A stretch of DNA of 64,000 nucleotides from Candidatus Saccharibacteria bacterium HGW-Saccharibacteria-1 (GCA_002839415.1 PGXZ01000003.1:34903-98902), one strand, 5' to 3'; numbered from the stretch's first letter, positions 26,681-33,746 are shown. Notes: generated by a model from the letters alone, not told the origin. Program-made: numbers and translations.

Positions 26681-28159
26681 TTAAACGGACTCTATCGAGA
26701 CCTCTTCTCCTCCACCCATCATAGCAGCAATAGCGGCCGCTTGGCTATCCTTTGGTGGTGGTGCGGTTGGGATTGTGTCAATATCCAACCCAAATACGCC
26801 AATATCTTGGAGGCATTTATTTAGCAGTGGACTGTATTTTGTGTCATCAAGTTTTTTCTTGTAAAAGTTATTGCACGTATATAGTGTTAGTACGTTACCG
26901 TTTAATTCATAGCTACATTTTGACAATACGCTATGCAGTGCGACGTAATTTTGCCTAACATGCTCGACTAATTTTGCCCAGTCAAAAGTGTCAATTTTAA
27001 TTTCTGATGGTTTTAGTGGACGCGCCGATGCGACGTTTTTCTCGGTTAGTGTTGGTTTAACTGGTTTTGTCGCAACTTTTTTAGCGGGCTTTTGGGTATG
27101 TATTTCGTTTGGGCGCGCTTTGATGGCTTCTTTTTCAAGTTCGGCAATCGAAGCTTTGACTTCCAGAACTGGCGTTGCTAATGCGACGGTTTTAGGAATG
27201 TGCTTTGGTGTAGATTCCTGGCCAAGGATGCTAAGTAACTTTAAATCCGGCTGGGGGCTTTTGTCGACATCAATTAACTGGTCAAGTAGTGGCAACAGCT
27301 GTGGTTTTGAGGCAATTGAACTACGAATATAATTTGTTAGTTGATTTGATAGTACTGACGCGCTAATACCCTCGTTAAATGAGCGATCCAAAATTTCAAC
27401 AACAACGGTTAGATTTTTGGCTTCAACTGCATCTAGAAGTTGATTTATCATTTCATTTGGCGCAAGTCCTAATGTTTCTTCGATCAATTTAGCAGTTATC
27501 TGATTTTTTTCATCAGTCTCGACTAGGCTGGATAATTGGTCAAGCAAACTAATGCTGTCGCGAAAACTACCATCACTGCGCTCGGCAATTAGTTTTAGAG
27601 CGTCATCTGTTATATTGATTTTTTCTTGACCCGCAATATATGCCAGATGTTTGATAGCGTCATCGTTCGAAATCGGCCTAAAGCCATAGCGTTGTGTGCG
27701 ACTGATGATAGTAGCTGGCAATTTTTCTGCGTTGGTTGTTGCCAGTATAAATACAACGTGTTCTGGCGGCTCTTCAAGCGTTTTAAGTAGTGCGTTAAAA
27801 GCAGCTTTTGATAGCATGTGAACTTCGTCGATGATATAAATTTTCTTTTTTGCCGAAACTGGTGCGATCTGAACTTTTTCACGCAAATCACGTACGTCTT
27901 CGACGCCGTTATTGCTGGCGGCATCAATCTCGATAATATCTAGGTTAGTACTATCTTCGTCGTAAGGTAGATTATTGATCTCGTAAGCTAAAATTCTGGC
28001 AACCGAAGTCTTACCGACACCTCTTGGGCCAGTCAGCAGATATGCATGAGACACACGCCCTTGCGAGACGGCACGTGCCAAAATACTTGTAATGTGTTTT
28101 TGACCAATCACTTCATCGAGTGATTTGCTACGATATTTACGATACAATGCTTTTGACAT
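26681..28159 (-). CDS. dnaX: DNA polymerase III tau/gamma subunit, zinc module missing
   Basis: About 492 residues from the ATG at 28159 (MSKALYRKYR). Walker A GPRGVGKTS (44-52), DEVHMLS Walker B, SRTQRYGFRP sensor region, then a long tau-like tail with a C-terminal binding domain. The roughly 25-30-residue four-Cys zinc module that normally follows Walker A is absent: the sequence passes from AYEINNLP directly to NLDIIEIDAASN. Clamp-loader subunit of the replisome. An upstream in-frame start at 28186 is less likely. Confidence 0.95.
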   Translation of the reverse strand: MSKALYRKYRSKSLDEVIGQKHITSILARAVSQGRVSHAYLLTGPRGVGKTSVARILAYEINNLPYDEDSTNLDIIEIDAASNNGVEDVRDLREKVQIAPVSAKKKIYIIDEVHMLSKAAFNALLKTLEEPPEHVVFILATTNAEKLPATIISRTQRYGFRPISNDDAIKHLAYIAGQEKINITDDALKLIAERSDGSFRDSISLLDQLSSLVETDEKNQITAKLIEETLGLAPNEMINQLLDAVEAKNLTVVVEILDRSFNEGISASVLSNQLTNYIRSSIASKPQLLPLLDQLIDVDKSPQPDLKLLSILGQESTPKHIPKTVALATPVLEVKASIAELEKEAIKARPNEIHTQKPAKKVATKPVKPTLTEKNVASARPLKPSEIKIDTFDWAKLVEHVRQNYVALHSVLSKCSYELNGNVLTLYTCNNFYKKKLDDTKYSPLLNKCLQDIGVFGLDIDTIPTAPPPKDSQAAAIAAMMGGGEEVSIESV

Positions 28160-28220
28160 TGTTAAAAACTCCCCTACTTCCCTCACGTTCTATCTATGAT
28201 TATACGCGTTTTTAAATGTT

Positions 28221-28832
28221 TTATTGTTGTGCTTTAAGCGTTTCTTTGTTTTTCGCATTTAAATAGCAAACTCCGCAAAGTGATTCATAAGCAACGTTGC
28301 TTTCGCCGTCGATTGCAATCTGATTGCCGCTAAATACAAATTGATTGTCGATTTTTCGACAGTTAAACTCTGCCTGCGAGCCACATCGGCACATGGTTGG
28401 TATTTTTTCGATATTGTCTGCCAGAGCAAGCAATCTTTTGCTACCTGCAAATAAACTCGATAAAAAATCAGTCCGAAGTCCATACGCAATCACAGAGATA
28501 TTGTCGTGCTTTGCAATATTAAACAATTGATCGATTTGGTTTTCGGTCAAAAGCTGCGCCTCGTCAACTAATATACAGTGAATTTTTGAAAGATCACGAT
28601 TAGTGGTATATTTTCTGACCTCATTTTGAACATTCGACTTTGGGCTGATTAAAATATCAACGTCTCGCCTTCCACCGGCTCGCGTAACAACTGTTTTGCC
28701 ACCTTTGGTATCGATACTTGGTTTGATTACAATTACGTTTAGGCCACGCTCTGTATAGTTATAGGCGGTTTTTATTAGAATGTCGGTTTTGCCGCTATTC
28801 ATTGCGCCATATTTAAAATGAAGTTTTGCCAT
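28221..28832 (-). CDS. tdk: Thymidine kinase
   Basis: A 203-residue type II thymidine kinase: P-loop GAMNSGKT (about 8-15), the DEAQLL Walker B (about 89-94), and a C-terminal zinc site with CRCG ... CRK and CGVC pairs. Phosphorylates thymidine to dTMP, a salvage route that fits the host-dependent lifestyle inferred here. Here the zinc cysteines are kept, unlike in the RecR and DnaX of the same region. Confidence 0.95.
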   Translation of the reverse strand: MAKLHFKYGAMNSGKTDILIKTAYNYTERGLNVIVIKPSIDTKGGKTVVTRAGGRRDVDILISPKSNVQNEVRKYTTNRDLSKIHCILVDEAQLLTENQIDQLFNIAKHDNISVIAYGLRTDFLSSLFAGSKRLLALADNIEKIPTMCRCGSQAEFNCRKIDNQFVFSGNQIAIDGESNVAYESLCGVCYLNAKNKETLKAQQ

Positions 28833-28958
28833 ATTTATTACCTCTTGTTTATTTTTTGTCCTCGCCCCACGCGATATCTATATTATATTGCTTGTGATTT
28901 TTAAAATCAAATAAAGTCCGCCAAATAGCGAACTTTATTGAATATACTAGTATATGGA

Positions 28959-29477
28959 TTATAAAGCTGTTTCAACAGCTGCCCAGATAGCCTCTGGATT
29001 GTCAGCAGGGATGATAATTGCAACTTGGTCACCGACGTTGATACGGAAATATGTCACGCTAGCTAGCAAGATTCGATATTCGCGTCCGCTGGCTTCGACA
29101 TAGTATGCTCCGTCGTGTTGGACTAATGTTCCAATAATTTGCTTGCGCTCTATTGGTCCGATTTGTTTGTAAATAAATCCACCGTCGTCAGTGATAGTTA
29201 GTTTAAGGATGTCGCCTTCGACTAACTTTGATTTGCTAGCATAGTTTGTTGGTACTGGGTATTCTTTGCCGTCAGGTCCAGCCATTTTTTGACCATCAAA
29301 TACACCTTCAATGACTTTGCCTCGGGCATCTTCAGGGTTACTTGACTTTGGAGTGATGGCTGCTCCGTTATCACCAACGATGCTAATTAACAACTCTTTA
29401 GCTGCGGCAAGGTTAGTTTCTGCTTCTTGGATTAGTGCGTGTAAACGCTTGACTTGTTTCTCGGGTAATTCAGACAT
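28959..29477 (-). CDS. Conserved hypothetical protein (candidate-phyla type)
   Basis: 172 residues from the ATG at 29477 (MSELPEKQVKRL). A short N-terminal coiled coil (1-45) is followed by a beta-rich domain with GVFDGQKMAGPDGKEYPVP and NYASKSKLVEGDILKLT, which I recall as recurring in Patescibacteria but with no assigned function. An earlier in-frame start at 29555 lies within the promoter region and is rejected. It borders the last unit of the cassette array. Confidence 0.75.
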   Translation of the reverse strand: MSELPEKQVKRLHALIQEAETNLAAAKELLISIVGDNGAAITPKSSNPEDARGKVIEGVFDGQKMAGPDGKEYPVPTNYASKSKLVEGDILKLTITDDGGFIYKQIGPIERKQIIGTLVQHDGAYYVEASGREYRILLASVTYFRINVGDQVAIIIPADNPEAIWAAVETAL

Positions 29478-29526
29478 GGTAACTCGCAATTTCCTTTTGT
29501 CTATTTTTGTAGTTATATTACTTCTA

Positions 29527-29555
29527 TATATACCAATAAACGTAGCTCTTGTCAA
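29527..29555 (-). promoter_or_regulatory. Promoter of the gene at 28959
   Basis: Minus-strand TTGACA (29550-29555), 17-nt spacer, TATATA (29527-29532). It sits beyond the 3' arm of unit 1, at the position that holds promoters in the array spacers. Confidence 0.75.
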
Positions 29556-29595
29556 TCAGATAGCCGATTTTAATCGACATTTAGCTGTTTTTATT

Positions 29596-29625
29596 AAAAT
29601 CAAATTATTACAAAAGTGCATATCG
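29596..29625 (-). repeat. Array unit 1, 3' arm
   Basis: Plus strand AAAATCAAATTATTACA then AAAGTGCATATCG. The GTGCATATC end is shared only with the 5' arm of the same unit. Confidence 0.85.
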
Positions 29626-29632
29626 TAAATTT

Positions 29633-29658
29633 GGTGGGGGCTAATGATAGACCCCACC
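29633..29658 (-). terminator. Unit 1 hairpin after the stop codon
   Basis: GGTGGGG (29633-29639) pairs with CCCCACC (29652-29658), between the gene and the 3' arm. No T-run follows on the minus strand, so it may be an RNA end-protecting hairpin rather than a terminator. Confidence 0.7.
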
Positions 29659-29665
29659 CTATAAA

Positions 29666-30301
29666 TTATATCCATGAGACGATTACATTGTGCGCACCAA
29701 TTAAGAATAAAAACAAGAATATTTTAAGTTGATAATTCAGTAGGTATCTAAACTTGTCGATAAATATCATTCTGTTGATTGATGCCGATACTAAAATTAG
29801 TACAAATATCAATTCCAAGCACGCTATGGCCTCAGTGCAAATCGCTGCAATCTCTGGCAGAAAATTTGACGTTACGACTATTGCAAAAAATGTCGTAAAT
29901 AGACTAAATAATGCTAATCCAATAATTGAAACAATATTATATCTTCTCAGCCACCGCGTGATATTATTTGATGTTTTATCTCTGTATTCACAAAAAACTA
30001 GCAACAAAATACATACAAGGTCTTCGACGTAATCTCGGTAACCCCAATGTTTAAGGGTGCCTTCAGTTGCCATCTTCAACGACTTTTTAGGTGAAAACCC
30101 AAGGCCTATATGGTAATTAAATTGTGTTACCATAAAATTCGTAAGTTTTCTTTTGAGAATTGATCTGTCAAATCTTGCAGAATCATTTTTTAATTCATCG
30201 CTAATTATGTCTTTGTGCTTGCCCGAGTCAATGAGGTCTAATATCACATCAACCATAACTTCAATGTTATTTAAATCTTTAGGCTTGATGCCGACGTCCA
30301 T
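29666..30301 (-). CDS. Array unit 1 membrane protein
   Basis: 211 residues: a soluble helical N-terminal part (1-118) containing FNYHIGLGFSPKKSLKMA, then about four TM segments (120-210). The N-Y-x3-G-x-S-x3-SLK pattern recurs in the unit 2 protein. Ribosome site AAGGTGA precedes the ATG. No known family recognised. Lies inside the terminal repeats of unit 1. Confidence 0.7.
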   Translation of the reverse strand: MDVGIKPKDLNNIEVMVDVILDLIDSGKHKDIISDELKNDSARFDRSILKRKLTNFMVTQFNYHIGLGFSPKKSLKMATEGTLKHWGYRDYVEDLVCILLLVFCEYRDKTSNNITRWLRRYNIVSIIGLALFSLFTTFFAIVVTSNFLPEIAAICTEAIACLELIFVLILVSASINRMIFIDKFRYLLNYQLKIFLFLFLIGAHNVIVSWI

Positions 30302-30391
30302 AACTTCACCTTACCTTTCGAAATAATCCGCTCTGTTGCCTGCTGAAAATTCAGTTCAGGTGTCTCGGATTCGTTTTTTATGTAAAAAACT

Positions 30392-30462
30392 AAACTACTC
30401 GGGTTTATGCCAAAGTAGTTTGCTAAAAAGCCTGATTTAGGTTTCTTGGCAAACTACTTTGG
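30392..30462 (-). promoter_or_regulatory. Unit 1 leader hairpin with alternative pairing
   Basis: CCAAAGTAGTTTGC (30410-30423) and GCAAACTACTTTGG (30449-30462) form a 14-bp perfect stem with an inner partial stem. In the minus-strand RNA the second strand can instead pair with AGTAGTTT (30392-30399 complement), which is followed by AGTTTTTT, giving a weak terminator. This is an attenuator-like choice. Confidence 0.65.
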
Positions 30463-30480
30463 TAACGGGTCGATTTATCT

Positions 30481-30508
30481 GATATGCACTGTAATAATTT
30501 GATTTTAA
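30481..30508 (-). repeat. Array unit 1, 5' arm
   Basis: Plus strand GATATGCACTGTAATAATTT then GATTTTAA; the reverse complement of the 3' arm minus the 3-nt insertion, with the unit-specific GTGCATATC end. Confidence 0.85.
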
Positions 30509-30572
30509 AAAAACTACTAGCACGTCAATGTGCTAGTAATGTTATATTCTCACAATACGGCATATTAGTCAA
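30507..30572 (-). promoter_or_regulatory. Spacer before unit 1: weak promoter and terminator-like hairpin
   Basis: Minus strand TTGACT (30567-30572) with a weak -10 (GAATAT, 17-nt spacing). Then ACTAGCAC/GTGCTAGT (30516-30537) followed by AG and seven T, an intrinsic terminator shape placed before the 5' arm. Confidence 0.6.
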
Positions 30573-30577
30573 TTTTT

Positions 30578-30610
30578 AAAAAATCAAGTTATTACAAAAA
30601 TGCACGTTAA
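30578..30610 (-). repeat. Array unit 2, 3' arm
   Basis: Plus strand AAAATCAAGTTATTACA then AAAATGCACGTTAA. It shares TGCACGT-YAAT with the 5' arm of unit 2. Confidence 0.85.
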
Positions 30611-30614
30611 TTAT

Positions 30615-30647
30615 TTCTTGGGACTATTAAGTAAATAGCCCCAAGAA
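30615..30647 (-). terminator. Unit 2 hairpin after the stop codon
   Basis: TTCTTGGG...CCCAAGAA with an inner CTATT/AATAG stem, about 14 bp with one G-U pair in the RNA, between the gene and the 3' arm. Confidence 0.7.
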
Positions 30648-30654
30648 TTCATCA

Positions 30655-31302
30655 TTACGACAATGAAAAAAGCGCCATGTATACTAATATAAGAATAATC
30701 ATTTGCAGCACTAATATATTAAATAGCATTTTTCCGAGGATTTTTTTATTAAATGATATTGATAATAATATCAAGTAAGAAATTAACCACAAGCAGCTAA
30801 GTAGCTCGATTCTTTTGTCGACTATTGGGAGAATATTGTTCACCCAAAGAAATAACATCAATACGCTAATTATCCCACCTATAATATATGCTAAAATCAT
30901 CGATGTCTTTTTTGGGTACGTCCAATTGCTAGCATCCGACATAGCTTCTTGCAGCCTGATTTCGTAATGCAAAAATACTTGGTCGGCGATTGCATTTGCA
31001 TAATTCATACTTACGCTTACGCAACTTTCATTTAATATTTCAGCTAATGACAATTTGAGCGAGTCGTTTTTTGACAAGCCGTAATTGATGTTTGCTAAAA
31101 ATGTTTGCTTGAGATTATTGAATAACGTATCGCTAGGTAGCATGTTTTCCATTTCCCGCCTACACTCGTCAGATCTGGTCATGCAAAATTCATGTGTATC
31201 AATGTAGTCGCTAAATGCGAGTAGCATTTCTTCAATGTCTTTGTCGTAATTGCGTGATAATAATATGAGTTTTTTAAAACTGGTTGGTTCAACGATTTCC
31301 AT
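30655..31302 (-). CDS. Array unit 2 membrane protein
   Basis: 215 residues: soluble helical part (1-125) with INYGLSKNDSLKLSLAEIL, then about four TM segments (130-214). The N-Y-x3-G/S-x-S-L-K region matches the unit 1 protein in position, suggesting distant relationship. Ribosome site AAAGGAGAT before the ATG. Function unknown; inner membrane expected. Confidence 0.7.
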   Translation of the reverse strand: MEIVEPTSFKKLILLSRNYDKDIEEMLLAFSDYIDTHEFCMTRSDECRREMENMLPSDTLFNNLKQTFLANINYGLSKNDSLKLSLAEILNESCVSVSMNYANAIADQVFLHYEIRLQEAMSDASNWTYPKKTSMILAYIIGGIISVLMLFLWVNNILPIVDKRIELLSCLWLISYLILLSISFNKKILGKMLFNILVLQMIILILVYMALFSLS

Positions 31303-31340
31303 CTTAATCTCCTTTCACCCTTTTATGGGGTAATTTATTT

Positions 31341-31406
31341 ACCGCTCATAAAATATGAATTTAGAGCAGTGTTTTAAGCCGGATGAATTGACCGGTCGAA
31401 AACACT
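31341..31406 (-). promoter_or_regulatory. Unit 2 leader hairpin
   Basis: AGTGTTTT (31368-31375) pairs with AAAACACT (31399-31406), with inner CCGG/CCGG. In RNA, ACTGCTC next to the second strand can also pair with GAGCGGT (complement of 31341-31347), a competing fold. Confidence 0.6.
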
Positions 31407-31433
31407 ACCCTAATAGAGATTTGTCGCATGATA

Positions 31434-31463
31434 TTGACGTGCACTGTAATAATCTGATTTTTA
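31434..31463 (-). repeat. Array unit 2, 5' arm
   Basis: Plus strand TTGACGTGCACTGTAATAAT then CTGATTTTTA; inverted relative to the 3' arm and lacking its 3-nt insertion. Confidence 0.85.
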
Positions 31464-31491
31464 AGGATCAATGGCCAACGCCAATAATGCT

Positions 31492-31519
31492 AGAATACCA
31501 CTTCAGCTGTGTGTGTCAA
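31492..31519 (-). promoter_or_regulatory. Unit 2 promoter
   Basis: Minus strand TTGACA (31514-31519), 16-nt spacer, TATTCT (31492-31497), in the spacer between units 3 and 2. Confidence 0.75.
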
Positions 31520-31522
31520 GAT

Positions 31523-31555
31523 AAAATCAATTTATTACAAATAGCGCACGTTTAA
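31523..31555 (-). repeat. Array unit 3, 3' arm
   Basis: Plus strand AAAATCAATTTATTACA then AATAGCGCACGTTTAA. GCGCACGTTTAA occurs only in the two arms of this unit. Confidence 0.85.
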
Positions 31556-31562
31556 AATTTGA

Positions 31563-31596
31563 GTTCATTGGCCGAGGATAGCCTAGACCAATGAAC
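31563..31596 (-). terminator. Unit 3 hairpin after the stop codon
   Basis: GTTCATTGG (31563-31571) pairs with CCAATGAAC (31588-31596), with further partial pairing inside. Confidence 0.7.
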
Positions 31597-31606
31597 CATA
31601 CCATAC

Positions 31607-32179
31607 TTATCGTTTGCGAGCTGACGGTCTAAAGAGCTCAATAAACATCAAAAATGGACTGAATATGATTATCATAAAAACTTCAATTTGATATTTACAG
31701 TATGCCCTTAACTCATCATCGGTGTTATAATTTTTATCTTTACTAATTAAAATAAAAATATAAAGAAACATGATTAGTGCAAATCCTAAAAACACACCCT
31801 GGACTGTTAATAGCCGAAAGAGTGGCAAGTCAGCAATTATCGATCCAAATAGGAAAAATAATTGTGCTGCAATTATTGTTGCGATTAAAGTGCACCAAAT
31901 CGAATAGTATTGTTTCTTTGTGCTATTTCTTGCTCTAGCGGCGTAGCCTTTATCGATTTTATTTGGTGGCATACGATATTTGATCAATATGTCATCAACT
32001 GTATCGATATAGGCCCTGTATCTGCTGCTGCCATTTTCAACCCTTTTGATGTAGATATCTATCATCTCTTGTTCGATATCTAATCTGTCGTCCCAATAAT
32101 ATTCAATCTGCCCTCTTATATCTAAATTGATAAAACTAGATACAAGTCGTTTCTTTTCGTATTCGGTAATTTTCACCAT
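31607..32179 (-). CDS. Array unit 3 membrane protein
   Basis: 190 residues: soluble charged helical part (1-90, with IYIKRVENGSSRYRAYIDTV), then about four TM segments (95-180) and a basic tail (RPSARKR). Same overall plan as units 1 and 2 with little sequence identity. Ribosome site CAGGAGACG before the ATG. Family not recognised. Confidence 0.7.
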   Translation of the reverse strand: MVKITEYEKKRLVSSFINLDIRGQIEYYWDDRLDIEQEMIDIYIKRVENGSSRYRAYIDTVDDILIKYRMPPNKIDKGYAARARNSTKKQYYSIWCTLIATIIAAQLFFLFGSIIADLPLFRLLTVQGVFLGFALIMFLYIFILISKDKNYNTDDELRAYCKYQIEVFMIIIFSPFLMFIELFRPSARKR

Positions 32180-32202
32180 TCATAACGTCTCCTGCAAGTA
32201 TT

Positions 32203-32267
32203 TACTACTCAAGGTTCAGAGTAGTATATTTTTCAACTTTAAAAAAATTGATAAATATACTACTCTG
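32203..32267 (-). promoter_or_regulatory. Unit 3 leader hairpin with alternative pairing
   Basis: CAGAGTAGTATATTT (32217-32231) and AAATATACTACTCTG (32253-32267), 15-bp perfect stem. In RNA the second strand (TACTACTC) can pair instead with GAGTAGTA (complement of 32203-32210) just before the ribosome site. Confidence 0.65.
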
Positions 32268-32286
32268 AGTTTGACGGGATAATGTC

Positions 32287-32316
32287 TTAAACGTGCGCTG
32301 TAATAAATTGATTTTA
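32287..32316 (-). repeat. Array unit 3, 5' arm
   Basis: Plus strand TTAAACGTGCGCTGTAATAA then ATTGATTTTA; carries the unit-specific GCGC variant of the core. Confidence 0.85.
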
Positions 32317-32343
32317 ATGTGCAAATTATGGTTACCATTAAGC

Positions 32344-32371
32344 ATAATAGACGATTGGTAAATTTTGTCAA
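32344..32371 (-). promoter_or_regulatory. Unit 3 promoter
   Basis: Minus strand TTGACA (32366-32371), 16-nt spacer, TATTAT (32344-32349), in the spacer between units 4 and 3. Confidence 0.8.
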
Positions 32372-32376
32372 ATTAT

Positions 32377-32409
32377 AAAAATCAAATTATTACAAAAGTG
32401 CACGTTATC
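32377..32409 (-). repeat. Array unit 4, 3' arm
   Basis: Plus strand AAAAATCAAATTATTACA then AAAGTGCACGTTATC; the TTATC end is shared with the 5' arm of this unit. Confidence 0.85.
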
Positions 32410-32421
32410 TTTTGGTAATGG

Positions 32422-32455
32422 ATTGCGCCAGGGTTTTTGTGGCTCCCGGCGCAAT
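32422..32455 (-). terminator. Unit 4 hairpin after the stop codon
   Basis: ATTGCGCC (32422-32429) pairs with GGCGCAAT (32448-32455), with an inner GGG/CCC pair. Confidence 0.7.
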
Positions 32456-32459
32456 GAGG

Positions 32460-32777
32460 TCAAAAACATAAATTACCAATTGCATTCAACATGATAAACG
32501 ACAAGGCAATGTATATAACAGTAAAGTTGTCGATAATTAGTGAAAAGAATCTTGGTTTGCAACTGATATTCGCCCAGTACGCAAAAGTGTAGACAGTTAC
32601 TGCCATAAAAAATATTCTGATTGTCGTTTCCGTGAAATTATATAGGAAAACATTACTTGGTTGACCGGCAAAATACCTTCCATCAGACGAGATTAGTGCT
32701 GCGGCTATATGAATGATGATCTCTATTGCCATAATATACATTAGTGAAAACGTGATACTTCTTTTTGCTTTTTCCAT
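32460..32777 (-). CDS. Array unit 4 small membrane protein
   Basis: 105 residues, almost entirely hydrophobic with about four TM segments and no soluble N-terminal domain, unlike units 1-3. Ribosome site AAGGTGGT before the ATG. No family recognised. First unit of the array in the direction of transcription. Confidence 0.65.
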   Translation of the reverse strand: MEKAKRSITFSLMYIMAIEIIIHIAAALISSDGRYFAGQPSNVFLYNFTETTIRIFFMAVTVYTFAYWANISCKPRFFSLIIDNFTVIYIALSFIMLNAIGNLCF

Positions 32778-32829
32778 TTTATTAAACCACCTTTTTAATT
32801 TTTTAGATTAAATCTAATATTAGAAATAA

Positions 32830-32881
32830 TCTAGGATAAAATCTGAATCAATATTGTAATTGGTTTAGATTTTATCCTAGA
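32830..32881 (-). promoter_or_regulatory. Unit 4 leader hairpin
   Basis: TCTAGGATAAAATCT (32830-32844) and AGATTTTATCCTAGA (32867-32881), 15-bp perfect stem. A further palindrome (TCTAATATTAGA) lies between it and the gene. Confidence 0.65.
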
Positions 32882-32898
32882 TATTGCGAAAGGTTTAA

Positions 32899-32929
32899 GA
32901 TAATGTGCACTGTAATAAATTGATTTTTA
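32899..32929 (-). repeat. Array unit 4, 5' arm
   Basis: Plus strand GATAATGTGCACTGTAATAA then ATTGATTTTTA; the outermost arm of the array. Confidence 0.85.
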
Positions 32930-32971
32930 AAATAACAAATCAACAAACCGATTAGATCTGTTGATAATTAT

Positions 32972-33000
32972 ATTTTAACATTTGAATGTTATATTGTCAA
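32972..33000 (-). promoter_or_regulatory. Unit 4 promoter
   Basis: Minus strand TTGACA (32995-33000), 17-nt spacer, TAAAAT (32972-32977). An ATCAACA/TGTTGAT hairpin lies between it and the 5' arm. Confidence 0.75.
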
Positions 33001-33095
33001 ATATTTGAAATGCTCGTCAATGATAACATTTACAAGATTTTCCACATGATTTTATGCTTAAAGCGTGAAAGTGTTGTATATTTTGCTAAAACAAA

Positions 33096-33119
33096 ATACC
33101 ACCCATTTCTGAGTGGTAT
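33096..33119 (-). terminator. rplL terminator
   Basis: ATACCACCC (33096-33104) pairs with GAGTGGTAT (33111-33119); on the minus strand TTTGTTTT follows. Confidence 0.8.
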
Positions 33120-33162
33120 CGTGCGTTTGTTTACAATATGATCGAATGTTTGCTAAATTAAA

Positions 33163-33555
33163 TTAAGCAAGTTCTACTGTTGCGCCAGCTTCTTCTAGAA
33201 GTTTCTTGGCAGCTTCAGCTTCTTCTTTGTTTACTTTTTCTTTGACTGGTGAAGGAACACCATCAACGATTGCTTTTGCCTCACCAAGACCTAGGCCAGT
33301 GATTTCTTTAACTGCTTTGATAACAGCAACTTTCTGTGAACCAGCGTCTTTTAGAGTAACTGTAAATTCGGTTTTCTCGTCAGCAGCAGGTGCAGCATCG
33401 GCAGCAACAGCAGCAACAGCAACTGGAGCAGCGGCGCTAACGCCCCATTCCTCTTCTAGGTGTTTAACGATTTGGCTCAATTCTAGAGCGGATAGTTTGT
33501 TGAGTTCTTCAACGATTTTTGCTTGTGCAGCAGATAGCTTGATTTCTTCAGCCAT
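33163..33555 (-). CDS. rplL: 50S ribosomal protein L7/L12
   Basis: 130 residues: N-terminal dimerisation domain (1-40), the Ala-rich hinge (about 41-58) and the globular C-terminal domain with [20 protein letters not shown] and [15 protein letters not shown]. Stalk protein that recruits translation GTPases. Second gene of the rplJ-rplL pair; rpoB does not follow, since the next genes are the cassette array. Confidence 0.97.
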   Translation of the reverse strand: MAEEIKLSAAQAKIVEELNKLSALELSQIVKHLEEEWGVSAAAPVAVAAVAADAAPAADEKTEFTVTLKDAGSQKVAVIKAVKEITGLGLGEAKAIVDGVPSPVKEKVNKEEAEAAKKLLEEAGATVELA

Positions 33556-33600
33556 GATTATATTCTCCTAATTATCTATGTTTCGGTTATTGAGGCTTTC

Positions 33601-33696
33601 GCAACCGTTTCTACTCAGAACGACTCCGCGCCAAGAATTTCACGAATTAGCGATGTAAATTCTTGGGCTCTCATACGTTCTGCATAGAAAGGTTGC
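33601..33696 (-). ncRNA. Long structured element between rplJ and rplL
   Basis: Three nested stems: GCAACC plus TTTCTA (33601-33613, one bulged G) with TAGAAAGGTTGC (33685-33696); CAGAACG (33616-33622) with CGTTCTG (33676-33682); CCAAGAATTT (33631-33640) with AAATTCTTGG (33657-33666). Together 29 pairs in 96 nt. It may be a processing site or a control of the L10:L7/L12 ratio. Confidence 0.75.
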
Positions 33697-33746
33697 TAAA
33701 TCCTCTCAAACTTTATAGATGGTTTATTAATTAAATGGTTACAAAA

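Larger units (their letters stand above)
29596..33000 (-). other. Four-unit small membrane-protein cassette array
   Basis: Four tandem units (29596-30508, 30578-31463, 31523-32316, 32377-32929), all on the minus strand, separated by 59-69-bp spacers. Each unit is bounded by inverted arms of about 30 nt with the core AAAATCAAATTATTACA-GTGC; the arm after the gene carries a 3-nt insertion. Within each unit the gene has a long leader hairpin and a second hairpin after the stop codon. Spacers carry a promoter and a small hairpin. Not matched to any element I know. Confidence 0.8.

Noticed and set aside
29596..32929. Cassette array as a classical integron gene cassette array
   Set aside because: Three facing arm pairs of 117-130 bp resemble attC in size, but no integrase is present, the arms do not end in the GTTRRRY core, the solitary unit at 48.3 kb has one arm on each side of the gene rather than a full site behind it, and co-variation links arms across genes, not across spacers.
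29596..32929. CRISPR array
   Set aside because: Repeats are inverted, hundreds of bases apart, and enclose protein-coding genes. No cas genes are visible and no CRISPR-like direct repeat series was seen anywhere in the window.
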